From NCBI GenBank assembly GCA_038503035.1, contig JAVSML010025180.1, forward strand, positions 671,348 through 735,347: a stretch of DNA of 64,000 bases. The letters are read 5' to 3'. Below are positions 11,141 through 22,249 of the stretch, piece after piece. The stretch's first letter is position 1, and each line of letters begins with the position of its first letter. The notes under the pieces were generated by a model that made no database searches, was not told where the DNA came from, and worked only from the letters and a program-made list of their open reading frames with translations. Position numbers and translations under genes: made by a program. The DNA comes from Crocodylus rhombifer (taxonomy: Eukaryota > Chordata > Crocodylia > Crocodylidae).

Positions 11141-13454
11141 TTGACACCAACAAACGCTTGCTTTTTGCTTATTATGATAATATACACTGTATTATCATGA
11201 GAGGCTTCCCATTTTTTGTATCTTGTGGCTGTATGTCAGAGTAAAACCATTGATGTTGTAGTCTGGCTCTTGTTTGTACTGGAGAAAGATCTATTTAGAT
11301 CTCCAAAATTATCCTAATGAAGTTTAATAGTTGGTAATTTAAAATGCACAGAATTCAGGAAATTTAAAGTTATGCTTCACACAGCACATACATTAAGCAA
11401 TGAGTTCAGTAGTGGTTGCTGTGATATAATACTGTACTTATGGACATTACAAGGCTATTAAATTACTTTTTCTGGAACAAACAAAATTTTCTAGGTCAGC
11501 TTTTTAGATGTTCTTTTTTCATTAAACTTACTTGATTTAAAATAAAAAGCATTGGGTATTAATTTATGTTAATTAGAATAAAGACCTGAAATTTGCACTA
11601 ATTCAAACTGCCAGAATAATTATGTTTGATATACCAGAAACTACTTTCTTCCCAAAGCATACCCACAAGAACACTTTGCTTGAGGCAAGTAGCCACAGTC
11701 CCACAAAGAGATGTACTATCAAATATGTTTCTCATTGACAAGACCTGAGATTATATCCAATTTGCTTATATGATATCAACATTAGAAAACAAGAATCAGA
11801 TATCAAAAACAGATTTCACAACAAGGGCAATTTATAATATTACTTTCTGAATCTAGGAAATAAAAATACTTTACCTCCCAGTGAACAATCGAGTAAAAAC
11901 TTGTAAATATTTTTCCTACCATTCTTTGTAGTAACATCATTGGTGTTAGTTTCATAGGCTAGTGATCTGATTTGTTGTTACTAATTATACTGGATTGCTT
12001 TGCCTATACTGAATTAGTTTATACATAAAGTCTATAATAAATATTGGATCTGTTTTAAATAAAAAGAATGATTCTTCAAATAGTTACTTCAGTATATCAC
12101 CATTATAGGCAAACACTCATGTTTTGGTTTTATAACTATATATACATGATTGCAAGCCTTTAGAGTATATGGATTATGGATGTTGCCTATTAAAATGAAT
12201 CTGCTTAGTAAAATACCACTCCTTGTTGCTTTCTTAAAGATAGCAGAAATCATTATCTGCTATTTAAACATTAATCTTTCACTATGCCCTACTGTAAGAG
12301 GCAAGAATATGAAAGATTAATCACCTAATTTCTGAACCATCACAGCTGCAACACTGCTCTTACACTACCACTATCTCCTATTGCTATACATGTCACTGAA
12401 AATACTCCAACATAAACTGTTTTTAGACATAACATTTTTCCCTTCCTTGTCTCAGCTACCACAATCCTAAAATATCTGCCAGTTCATGCATGTACTGTTT
12501 TGCTATTGCTTTTACTTCATATGCATCTTGACTTTAAATTTGAAGCTGTGCAAAATAAGTATTAAATGCTACTATATCAGAGTGCTCCACTCAGTCTCCA
12601 CTCAGGGTATGTACAACCATTTTGTAGAAGGTAAATAGTTATATGATGTGGTAGGGATTTGTCCAATTGCTTTCAAGAGAGCTATGCTACTAAGTTCTGA
12701 AAGCCAATAATTAAGCTCTTTTGATAGGTTATATAGTTATCTGTTCTTTAGAGAAACTACCCCAATGGAGGTTAATTTGTTCTCATGTCTGCTCTTCATT
12801 ATAGTGCTGTGAAAACAATTCCAATATTCATTACCATGTATGCTCCTAACCATGTAGAAACTCCTTAGTCATGGTAAATAACTGGATTATACAATTCAAA
12901 AGCCTGCCCCTAATGGACCAGCTCTTATTCTTTATGCTTCTCTGTCCATTATACCTTTTTGCTTTGACAATATGTAATTATTGTTTTGATCTTCTATTTT
13001 TTCTTGATCCAGAAATAAGACATTTTCTGATGGTCAAAATAGCATACTTCAAGCAAAACCTGAAAGTTGCTTTGCACGTTTTATAGCTTCCTGTGCCCTC
13101 TTAGGGGCTTCAGCAGCAGAAAAACATTTTAGATAGGTATATAATTAGGTAATACCCTGTCCTCTGCATGATCAAGATCTAGACAGGTTCTGCCCAGTGA
13201 TTAAAACTTGACACAGTTTCAGAAACACCCTTTACACATTCATCAAGAACCTAAAGAATTACATTCAATCCATTGACAAAACTACAGGGTTGCCAGTTTT
13301 GGGACCACTTGAAGAACACTCCAAAATAATCTTTTTTTACCTAGGAATGGGGGTTTATGACTATAAATGGAATCAATATTAGGGATAAATAGAAAAGCCA
13401 AAGATTGTGACATCCAAGCACAAAATATGATGAGCTGTGCTGCAGGAAGGATTT
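11141..13454. other. AT-rich intronic or intergenic stretch, nothing recognised
   Basis: About 2.3 kb of AT-rich sequence with no credible coding segment, no clear transposon termini and no strong tandem repeat. Confidence 0.5.
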
Positions 13455-13832
13455 TTCTATATTGCTTGTTAAAGATAATTGTATAATAATACACAATAAT
13501 AATTACATAGTAATACACAGCCTACACCACATGGACATGTGCACTCTGAAATGTTTTTAGAGTGAAGAAGCTATTATTCATTTATCATTACTTTTGAGGT
13601 TGAAGTAAGCATCAAAATCAAAGGGTACCCTATAGGACTGCTAGTGTCAGATAACACAAGCCAAAATAGCTACTTCTAAAGAAAAAAGAGTTATGATTAC
13701 CTAGTCTCTCCTCTTGTTACATATTTGGAATCAATTACCAAGCAGTGCCAGATGTTGAAGTATGCCTCACTGTGTCACTGAAGAGTCTATCAACAATGTT
13801 TGATGCCTGGAGTTGGAGTAATTGGGAATTAG
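13455..13832 (+). repeat. Direct repeat R1 flanking a transposon-like insert
   Basis: This 378-base segment is repeated in the same orientation at 15587-16305, there interrupted by a hAT element. Homology starts at TTCTATATTGCT and stops at AATTAG in both copies. It has no TG...CA ends and no obvious promoter or poly(A) signal, so a standard LTR is doubtful. R1 carries the uninterrupted target CCCTATAG at 13628-13635, the empty-site version of the hAT insertion in R2. Confidence 0.85.
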
Positions 13833-15586
13833 GCTAAGTACAGACAGTCAAAAAGCATGAGGTTGAATCAATTTAGTCTTTGCAGGTTAGGCTAAGCTGC
13901 AGAGCTTAAACTGAGAAGCAAGTGAACAGACAGTCACTTTTGATTCAGGAAATGTAGCCACATGCCTGCAGTGGCTCAGGCCAGAAGCTGGGGGGTGGGG
14001 ATGGCGGGTACTAGAGCACACCTCCACCCTGCCAGTCACTGCCAAAGGGAAGGAACTGAAACTCCAAGGCTTCCCCTCCCTGCTTGAATGGAGGGGGCAT
14101 GGCCAGACCCCAGCCCTGCACTAGCTAGGGTCTACCTGGGCAGGGTGGGGGCAGGGGGAAGCCCCTGCCAGGCTGAGGTGGGGGTGGGTGGAGAAAAAGG
14201 TGGTGACATTGACTTCATAAAAGCTTGAACAAGAATAGTCCTCTCTCTAAAGTGAGCATGTATTGAACACAGCAATTTGAAACCTTAAGCACACAACATA
14301 GAACAACCAAAAATCTTCACCGAAGCCAAGATACAGCCCAGTGAAACACAGTGAGAGCACACACAAATTAGTCTAACTTAAAATAGAATGTAATAAACCA
14401 AAAAGACAAGAGAAAGCCTTGTATGCACTGTATAATGTAATGCCTTGTGTGCACTGGAAATGTGACATGAGTGTGTAACAGAAGGAAACAACCCTACGGA
14501 GTCCTGCTGGCTGTGACTGTGAACTACAAATCCTAAAGGCACCTGGAACAGGAAGTGATGAGGAACCCTGCAGAGTCCTGCTGCTGTAAGTCTGGACTGT
14601 AAATCCCAGAGACCTCAGGGGCAGCAGAAAGAGGAAGCGGTCACATAGCCCAGGCTGGCTGCATGCCAGAGAGTCCAAGCTGAATGGAAGAGGGATGCCT
14701 CTGCACAGCAGATGCCTTCTGGGAGCAGAGACTGAGGGGCAGTCCCTCTCAGGCTGTTTTTCTGGTCCCCGCTACCCTCAGCCCTGCCCCCCACCCCTCT
14801 GCTCCACTGTTGAGTTGGCAATAGCTTGGCAGGGACTGTGCCCCACCCAGGCAGACCCTGTTGTGGTCCCCAACTGGGTTTCTGACTCACATCCCGTTCT
14901 CAGCCACCTCTCACTGCTCTGGCTAGGGAGAAGAGGGGTGGGGCCAACCTTGCTCTCTGGAGCAGGCAGAACAGCCCATCCCAGGGTTGCAAAGCATCCT
15001 TGGATGCTAGGGGACTCTGATTTAACTTTAACCAGGAAGAGGTCTGAGACAGAAGTTTCATAAACTGGTTTGACCAGTGGCAATGCATAGAGGATGCATG
15101 GGGGTATACGTGCACTTCCTGAGAGTCCTGGTGCACCCCCAGACAGGTTGCACTCCCCGCCACTTAGGCAATGGGCAGGGGGGGCAGGTGGGAGCACCAG
15201 TGCCCCCCCTGTGAGCGCTGGCTGGGGAGTGGGAGCACCTGGATGAAGCACTGCAGCCACTTCCGGAAGCAGTGCGGGCTGCTTCCCGGTCAGCACCATC
15301 AGCTGCAGGGGAACCCCATTCCCCCAGTCAGTGAGATTGGCCATGGGGGGGGATTCTCCCTGGTCTCTGACTGGTCACTGTGGGGGGAGGGGCACGTGCC
15401 CCCCTGACTAAGGTGGCACCCATCGCTCATGGGTTTGACCTAAATCAGTTAAGTCTGAGACTACGTTCAACCAGGTTTACCTTAAACCAGCTTCAGTCAT
15501 TTTGAAACTGGTTTATGTGCACTGAGATTCTGTTCTGTTACAGGTTTAAACCAGTTTCTGATTACTTAAATCAGTTTATGTGTAAC
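13833..15586. mobile_element. Transposon-like element, copy A, non-autonomous
   Basis: A 1.75 kb GC-rich block that fills exactly the space between R1 and R2. It shares several segments with a second copy at 57.57-58.61 kb: the start (about 13833-13890, a GGCTAAGTACAGACA-like run), an internal AGAAGC...TAGAGCA segment, a CATAAACTGGTTTGACC segment (near 15060-15077), and a terminal segment rich in AAACTGGTTTAAACC-like words. The reverse complement of its right end (15480-15586) matches the left end of copy B at 57569-57630, so the family has terminal inverted repeats; the left one is missing here. No transposase-like protein is recognised; the open frames at 14.4-15.4 kb are low-complexity and read on both strands. 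Confidence 0.7.
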
Positions 15587-16305
15587 TTCTATATTGCTAG
15601 TTAAAGTTTATATAATAATACACTGGGCAGCCAACACCACATGGACATGAAGGGTGTGCACTTTGAAATGTTTGTAGAGTGAAGAAGCTATTATTGATTT
15701 GTCAATATTTTTGAGATTGAAGTAAGCAACAAAACCAAAGGGTACCCTATATCAGTGTTTCTCAACCCATGGGTTGTGACCCAAAAGTGGGTTGCAAGAG
15801 TATATGAAAGGGTTGTGGACAAACTTAAAAAATGGATCAACAAACTGGATTCTCCTTTAAAGGAGAAAAACTCAGGAAACTGTGGCTTTTTCCTTGCAGT
15901 TCTGGCCTACAAGGGGAATTCTGGCCTGCAAGGAGCTGCTTGGGGTCCCCCATGCCCCACATACCCACCCCTTGCCCCAAACACTGAGGGGCTGGGGCCT
16001 GCTAGTGGGGGGTAGAGGGTCGGGAGTAAGGGGCACTGGGTTGGGACTGGCCATCGATATTTACAAATGGGTCCTGGTACAAAAAAGGTTGAGAACCACT
16101 GCCCTATAGGACTGCTAGTGTCAGATAACACAAGCCAAAATAGCTACTTCTAAAGAAAAAGAGTTATAATTACCTAGTCTCTCCTCTTGTTACACATTTG
16201 GAATCAATTACCAAGCAGTGCCAGATACTGAAGTATGCCTCACTGTGTCACTGAAGAGTTTATTCCCAATGTCTGAAGCCCGGAGTTGGAGTAATTGGAA
16301 ATTAG
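15587..16305 (+). repeat. Direct repeat R2, second copy of R1, split by a hAT insertion
   Basis: After removing 15753-16101 and one target duplication, about 362 bases remain and align with R1 (13455-13832) with scattered substitutions and small indels. The two copies flank element A in direct orientation. Confidence 0.85.
15753..16101. mobile_element. hAT non-autonomous transposon (Charlie-like ends)
   Basis: 349 bases bounded by inverted termini CAGTGTTTCTCAACC (15753-15767) and GGTTGAGAACCACTG (16087-16101). The flanks are CCCTATAT (15745-15752) and CCCTATAG (16102-16109), an 8-bp target duplication with one substitution. The paralogous R1 copy has a single CCCTATAG at 13628-13635, which shows the pre-insertion state. 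Eight-bp duplications and CAG...CTG ends are diagnostic of hAT elements. It encodes no transposase and depended on one supplied in trans. Confidence 0.93.
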
Positions 16306-16388
16306 TGAACAAAACATGGACGCTACAGTTTTCTGTGCCTATGCAAAACAAAGAATGTCAAAATTCTTTTTATATGTGTGCATATATA

Positions 16389-16390
<2 letters not shown>

Positions 16391-16434
<44 letters not shown>
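16391..16434. repeat. (TG)n microsatellite
   Basis: About 20 uninterrupted TG units followed by a short TACACACACA stretch. It directly precedes the CpG-rich MITE at 16.44 kb. Confidence 0.97.
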
Positions 16435-16438
<4 letters not shown>

Positions 16439-16440
16439 CA

Positions 16441-16820
16441 CACACAGTACAGTTGCATCTTATGTGTATTTAACTTACACGATTTCAACTATATGCGCTT
16501 GGCTGCTGGGGCTGGCTGCCAGGCGGGGCATGGCGCATAATGTGGCGTTGCGTGGTACTGCCTGCACACGCTGGCATGGCTGGGGGGCTTATGTGGGACG
16601 AGGCGGCGGAGGACAGGAGGGGCGAGGAGTGAGTGTGGAAGATGCAGCTGTTGCACTGCACGCACGGGCTGTGCAGTGCCACACTGTGCCGCGCCCGCCT
16701 TGTCCAGGCCCTGCAGTGGCGGCTGCTCGGCAGTGAAGCCTGGCGATTTCAACTATACGCAATTGCAACTACAGCTGTCCTTGGAACGTAACCCCCGCGT
16801 AAGATGTGACTGTACTGTAG
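16441..16820. repeat. CpG-rich MITE with inverted ends
   Basis: The left end contains AGTACAGTTGCATCTTATG and the right end its inverse, CG..TAAGATGTGACTGTACT (about 16796-16817), so the block has terminal inverted repeats. A CGATTTCAACTATA word occurs in direct orientation near both ends (about 16479 and 16744). The interior is GC- and CpG-rich. No target duplication is clear because it is inserted against a microsatellite. Open frames across it are by-products of GC richness. Confidence 0.65.
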
Positions 16821-16826
16821 ATAGAT

Positions 16827-16855
16827 ATAGATCTATCTATCTATCTATCTATCTT
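16827..16855. repeat. (ATCT)n microsatellite
   Basis: A short tetranucleotide array directly after the MITE; the start (ATAGATATAG) pairs with the ATCT run and could form a small hairpin. Confidence 0.9.
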
Positions 16856-17382
16856 ATTTCCAGGCATTCTTTTAATAAGAAATCTGAAAGAGGTGCTGGT
16901 ATCTCCCAGTTCTTACAACATGATACTGTTTTATTGTATGATATCATACAATTATATGTAGGATATTATTTGTTGTATTTTTGTATTCACTAACTGAATT
17001 TTATTAAAAGCTATTAAAGTTTCTTAACAACACCTCTGTATATGCTGTTTGTCTGTCTCCCTAGGACTCACTAATGTAACCAATCGCATTCACTGCATGG
17101 CTTTGTATTTTGACCTAAGATAGGCAAAACATCAAACAAAATATTTCATGTTTGCACCCTACACTATTACAGAAGTTTTCCATCTTGTTATTTCAGGGTC
17201 TGCTGCCATAACCTCTCCCCCATCACATCTTTTTTGTTGGTATTTTAACCCTTTGCAGGAACTGCTTGACTGATTGACTCCAGAGGCAGGACACTTTGTT
17301 ACAGATTCAAATAAACCTTGGTTACAGATTCAATTCTTGGACACACTGGCTTAGAATAAACATAGGTAACAGTCCAAGAACT
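16856..17382. other. Gene-free spacer
   Basis: About 530 bases between the ATCT array and the next hAT element. No coding or repeat signature is recognised. Confidence 0.45.
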
Positions 17383-17390
17383 CCCCTTTG

Positions 17391-17794
17391 CATAGGTGCC
17401 AACTTTGTTTTTTGCTGGTGGGTGCTTGCAGACCTGAAAACACCCCCTAAAACCCATCACTTTACTTTTAACATGGCATGTTCCTGTGCCAAGCCCTGTG
17501 CATGCCCAGAAGAGGCAGCAGCTCTGCAGTGTCTGTAAAGATCGAGTGCTTTAGTGGGGCTATTTTGGCACTTTTACCTAATTGCTGATAGAATCAGCTT
17601 TAGCTAAAAGCACCCTGCTGAAGTGCCCAATCTTTACAGACGCTGCAGAGCTGGGTTGAAGTAACTCACTATTTCTTCCAGTAAAGTGCATTTTTTTAAA
17701 TGTCTGCAAGCGTGACTGCATGTGTGCTGAGCATCCACTAATCTTTTTTGGTGGATGCTTGAGCCCCAGAGTACCCATGGAGTCTGCACCTGTG
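17391..17794. mobile_element. hAT-type MITE with perfect 8-bp target duplication
   Basis: 404 bases with ends CATAGGTGC (17391-17399) and GCACCTGTG (17786-17794), inverse of each other with one mismatch. The identical 8-mer CCCCTTTG flanks both sides (17383-17390 and 17795-17802). Inside is a second inverted repeat: GCTCTGCAG(T/C)GTCTGTAAAGAT starting at 17521 and its complement ending at about 17651. It encodes no protein. The superfamily call rests on the 8-bp duplication. Confidence 0.92.
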
Positions 17795-17802
17795 CCCCTT
17801 TG

Positions 17803-18714
17803 TAGTTTATTGGCAAAGGGATTACTGAACCATTAAAAAAAAAGGTATAGCTACAAATCCGCTTGCATGTTTCCTTTTCTAGGACCTTGATTCTTCTTGT
17901 AAACATAGGATAATACTTCCCTTTTCTGTGGTATATCTTCTTGAACATCTCTAGATTCTTAAATATATTTTTCAGTGATCTTGTTTCTAGATTCTGGTTT
18001 CTAGATTCTCCCTGCCAATATTAATTCAGGAAAGAGTGGGGCACCTGATAAATATGCAAATGTGTGTGTGAATATTGGCAGATCTCTCAGATCCTTAAGT
18101 GTGGGCTGCTCCTTGTTCACTCTTTCACTAAGAGGATTCTGTTTTCACTTTATTTATTACTGCCCCAAATTCACTCTTGCTTCTTATAGTGGCATTACAA
18201 AGTGAAGTTTTTCCAGGCAGTCAAAAAGAGTTTTTCAACTCTATCATCAGTTGCTACAACTGATACCTTCTTGTAAGGATTACTTATCTCACCTAAGAAG
18301 TTAGTAGCCTGTGGGTGTGTCCCCTTTAGCAGCAGAAAATCAGAGTGCCATACCACTGGATTTGCTCCAAAATTTAAATTATGCAACTTTAAAAAAAATG
18401 CATTTCCCAGTGCAAACAAAGGGTTAAAATGTCATCATTGAAGGTATAAATTGTTTTAAACAGTAAAATCCTCAAAATATCTCCCCCAAAAGGCAAAACT
18501 AACTCATATGTAGTCTCATAGCTTTTGCTTTGCCCACAAGGTGGAGCTGAATTCACACAAAGAATTAGAACTATTTTCCTTTGTGTTACACAATGGATGA
18601 AATAATGGCTCTTACAATGCAAGGATGAGGAATCAACTATGGCTGCCAGGGAGAATAGCATGATGTATTAAACTTCATGACAGTGAAATAAAGCAAACCT
18701 CTCATTTTAATTTA
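17803..18714. other. Gene-free spacer
   Basis: Mixed-composition sequence with no recognised gene or repeat boundary. Confidence 0.45.
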
Positions 18715-20088
18715 ACTCTAGAGCATTTAATTAATTGCAGTTAATATGCATGATTAATGCATTAATTGGTTCTTTGCTAATTTTTTTAATGTGTTAATTG
18801 CACATATAGTTTTGCAGCCTGCGCTGGGGCTCTGCTTTGCTGCCTCTGGGCCTCCCAGTGGGGCAGTAGTGGCAGTGCAGAGGATTGCAGGACAGCATGG
18901 GTGCAGGCTCCAGGTGGCTATTATGTCTGGGGGAGCGGGTGGGAGCAGTGCGCATACAGACACACAGAGCAGCAGTAGCCTGCCTACGACCAGGAATACA
19001 GCCCAGTGTGTAGAGCAGTGCCACGTCATGCCGGTAAGTTGGTGGTGGGGGAGAGGTGGAGGGAGAGGAAAGGGGTGAGGGGCAGATCGAGGCCTCCATG
19101 GTGAGACAGGGAGTGGGGCAGGTGCTGGGGCCCCCTGGGGTGGGTCTTGGGACAGAGCTGTGGGCAACTTGTTCAGGGGGGTGAGGGTGGTTTCCTGCCA
19201 CTGTGTGCACCCCCAGGGGAAAGCATGGGGGGGCATGTGCCCCTCAGATCTGTGCTTGGGTCAGAGGTGGGCTGCCCACTGTGGGCTTGGGTTCTGCGCC
19301 CTGCTGTCTTTGTCCCAGGAGCTGTGGGATGCCATGTAGTGCCTCCTGCTGCCCAGTGGGTAGGAAACACGTGGTGTGGGGAGCACGTGGTTCCTGGGGC
19401 AAAAACAGCAGGGCACAGAGCCCCAGCCTGGAGCAGGTAGCCCGCCTCTGCCCTGCACACAATCCAGGCACACATGATCTCCATGCCTTCCCCAGGGGTG
19501 CATGTAGCAGTGGGGAGCTGTGCCCTCCCATGCCCCGGATGAGCCACCTGCAACTCTGTCCCATGACCCACCCCAGCCCTGGGACCCATTCACCCCAGAC
19601 CTGCCCCTGTCCCACTCCCTCCCTCACCATGGCAGCCTCAATCTACCCCCCTCCCCACTTCCCTCTCCCGCCACCTCTCCCCCTCCACAGACTTACCTGC
19701 TGGGCATGGTCAGTGTGTGCCTGTGTGCGTCTCCATCTCTGTGTGAGTCTGTGTGTCTCTGTCTCTGTATGTGTGTTTGAGTATGTGTCTGCCCCTCACT
19801 CCCAAGCCACAGCCCCCCAAGACCTGCTGCTGCCCATCGTTCCTGACCCCGCATCCTGCCAGGTCATGCGGGGACCCCCCCTTCCTGGGGTCCAAACCCC
19901 TCCCCCCCACAGCCCTCTACACCTTAACAAATTGCCTCCCAGACACACCATATCCATCCCTCAACTATACAAAGTACCTCCATAATTTTGAAGTTTTAGC
20001 TGTGCGATTAACATCACAATTAATTGCAACTAATTTTTTTAATCACACAGCTAATCACAATAATTTTTTTAATTGTTTGACAGCCCTA
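18715..20088. mobile_element. Large foldback DNA element with AT-rich ends and GC-rich arms
   Basis: The ends are built of ATTAA/TTAATTGC-type words (about 18715-18810 and 19995-20088); the right end terminates in TTTGACAGCCCTA. The GC-rich arms are inverted copies: about 19020-19340 pairs with about 19380-19700 in reverse complement, with the centre near 19350 (for example the GCCCTGCTGT word at about 19299 against ACAGCAGGGC at about 19408). The outer parts of the arms have diverged, partly through TG/TCTG expansion at 19710-19790. This is a non-autonomous DNA transposon; hAT membership is inference. No target duplication was resolved. The many open frames on both strands result from the palindrome. 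Confidence 0.75.
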
Positions 20089-20299
20089 AATTCCAAGGTA
20101 ACTCTTTGCTGGGTTTGAAATAATGTTTCTTAATCATCAGAACCCTTAAGAGCTTTTCTGTTATCCAGACGATAACTTAAAAGGTGCTTCCTATTTATTC
20201 AGTAATAATTACAATCTGGGCTAAAGTAAACCTTTGGCAGAAGAGTACGGTATTTACTAATTTAGGATATAATTATCGTTATATAAAATAAGTATTGCT

Positions 20300-20845
20300 A
20301 CTAGGGACCTATCCAAATTGAGGCAGCAGACAGGAGATTTCACAGGCTGCTCGCAGTGCCAGATGCCATTTTCATGGGCTTACCACAGCAGAGATCCTCC
20401 ACTGTTGCTGATTGGCCAATGGGCCCCACTGGCACTGCACCTCACTGCTGATTGGCTGAAAGGGCTGCCTTTTGCGCTACCCTGCCCCTTGCTATCGATT
20501 GGCTGAAAGGGCTGCCCTTCATATGGCCCCTCCCCTCCCTACTGATTGATGGACAGGACCAGGGCTGCACAAAAGGCTGCCCTCTCAGCCACACCAGCAG
20601 CAGAAGAGATAGCCACCATCTTGGCTGCATCCCTTCATGCTGGTGACTTGCATCCTACCAGCAAGCTGCAAGACTGGGCCGCAGCGGCCACTGTCTCCTA
20701 CTGGGAATCAGAATTTTATTTTAGTAAATTTTTTTCTGGAAATTCTGTGCAAAATTGTGGAACTGGTCATTTTACTGGTGTTTGCAGAAACCACTGTTTT
20801 TGTGGTTTCTGCAAAAACTGTGAAATTGTGATCTGAGTAGTTCCT
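20300..20845. repeat. Possible MITE with ATTGG-containing tandem units and a hairpin
   Basis: Starts near TAGGGACCTATCC and ends near TAGTTCCTAA, weakly inverse of each other. Inside, a unit of roughly 47 bases containing GATTGGCTGAAAGGGCTGCC is repeated about three to four times between 20408 and 20570. A perfect 14-base-arm hairpin lies at 20781-20794/20802-20815 with a 7-base loop. Boundaries and class are uncertain. Confidence 0.5.
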
Positions 20846-22173
20846 AATTATTATATCTGACAAACTAGGCTATTGCTGAATAAGTTAGTTTATGTGGTGC
20901 AACCCTCCCTTGCCTTGTAGATGATTTCTAACTAACATGGCTAACTAATGCTCTTATAATTATTGCCATCTCACAGTAAATTTTATATTAAACTTTATAA
21001 ACCTCGCAGTAATTTTATATTAAAATGCTGAATGGTACACTGCTTTTTAGAGGTACTATAATGAATGTAGTTATTCTTTCACTGGAAAAAAAAGCACAAA
21101 CACTTTGAAACTATATAAAGTCTCACTGGGTGAAGTGTGAAACTGAAGAGACCTTATCTGTTGTAGGCATATGCCTACAGGGTATTGAGTGTAATAGCGA
21201 ATCCAAGTGCAGGGATTTACATACTGTATAGCTAGACAAATATTATGCAGCTATGAGCCAGTGACAGCAAAACAGCCATTGTTGGCTGACACTTTAGAAT
21301 AATAATGCCAGATAATCAGACTGCTCTGTGGATAGTCACAGAGGAACTGATCTCAGTTCCTTGTCTTCATTTCTCACACTGTATTTTTACTGTATACTTT
21401 GAACATACTATTTTACCCCAACTGCCTTGAACTGAGTATGTATGCCATTCTGTTATTTCCAGTACATTAAACGGGTTGTATTAGGAGTTTTCTGAAAGGA
21501 TGGGGGAGAGGGGCAGGAACTCCTTTCCTTGGCTTGAGGTCACTAATGCAGCATCAGGATTGCATTTACCCTCATCTGTATTGTGCTCGTCCACAGCATA
21601 AGGGCTGGCCAGTAAGTCTACTTCACCTTTCCTTCTCTTCATGCTAAAGAGCATGTGTCCACATGGAACTGCGTACATAATTTACAAATATTACTGCATC
21701 TAGGGTCCTCATGTGAAAGGGGGGGCAGCATTAAAAACATAATTCTGAGCTCTGAACACATCTCCAAGTCCATCTTTCTGTCCTACTCTAACGTGCCCTT
21801 TTTCAAACATGCAGAAAAAGATTCATAAAAGTATCACACTTACACATAAGGGTGAAGTTACATGTTACACTTAGAATGTACTAAGGTCATTTAAAATGCA
21901 AACATCTGCATATTAAAGTTCATTATATTCTCTAAGCATCTGAAATTTACACCAATTCAGGCAAGGGTTAAGTCTGCATCATGTTACTTATCCTACGTTA
22001 GGGTAACTTCAGTCTGCTCCATAGTAAAAAAAAAAAAAAGAGTAATCTGCTGTTCTCCAGCATCTTAGAAGGTACTGCACCCTTCTTCCCTTGAAAAGGG
22101 ATAGAACTCAGGAGTGCTTGTACATGTGACAGGGGTTTAATCCCCAAGGTTTTATTTTATGTTCTCTAAATTG
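20846..22173. other. Gene-free AT-rich spacer
   Basis: No coding sequence or repeat terminus recognised. A short poly-A run occurs at about 22027-22039. Confidence 0.45.
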
Positions 22174-22206
22174 AAATGGTGGGTTTTTAACTGAAACCCA
22201 CCATTT
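22174..22206. repeat. Perfect 13-bp hairpin
   Basis: AAATGGTGGGTTT at 22174-22186 is followed after 7 bases by its exact complement at 22194-22206. It sits just left of the inverted-module cluster and may be one of its edges. Confidence 0.8.
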
Positions 22207-22249
22207 ACATTTTTTCTGTTACATTACGGCAAGAGGCCAGATTCTCTTT

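Noticed and set aside
14373..15407. Several overlapping long open frames on both strands
   Set aside because: They lie in a GC-rich transposon and are low-complexity (Pro/Leu/Gly/Ser-rich) in every frame.
13455..16305. Standard LTR retrotransposon
   Set aside because: The repeats lack TG...CA ends, promoter and poly(A) signals, and the interior shows no gag or pol similarity.
18754..19985. Open frames up to 260 codons on both strands
   Set aside because: They come from a GC-rich palindrome; no conserved domain is seen.
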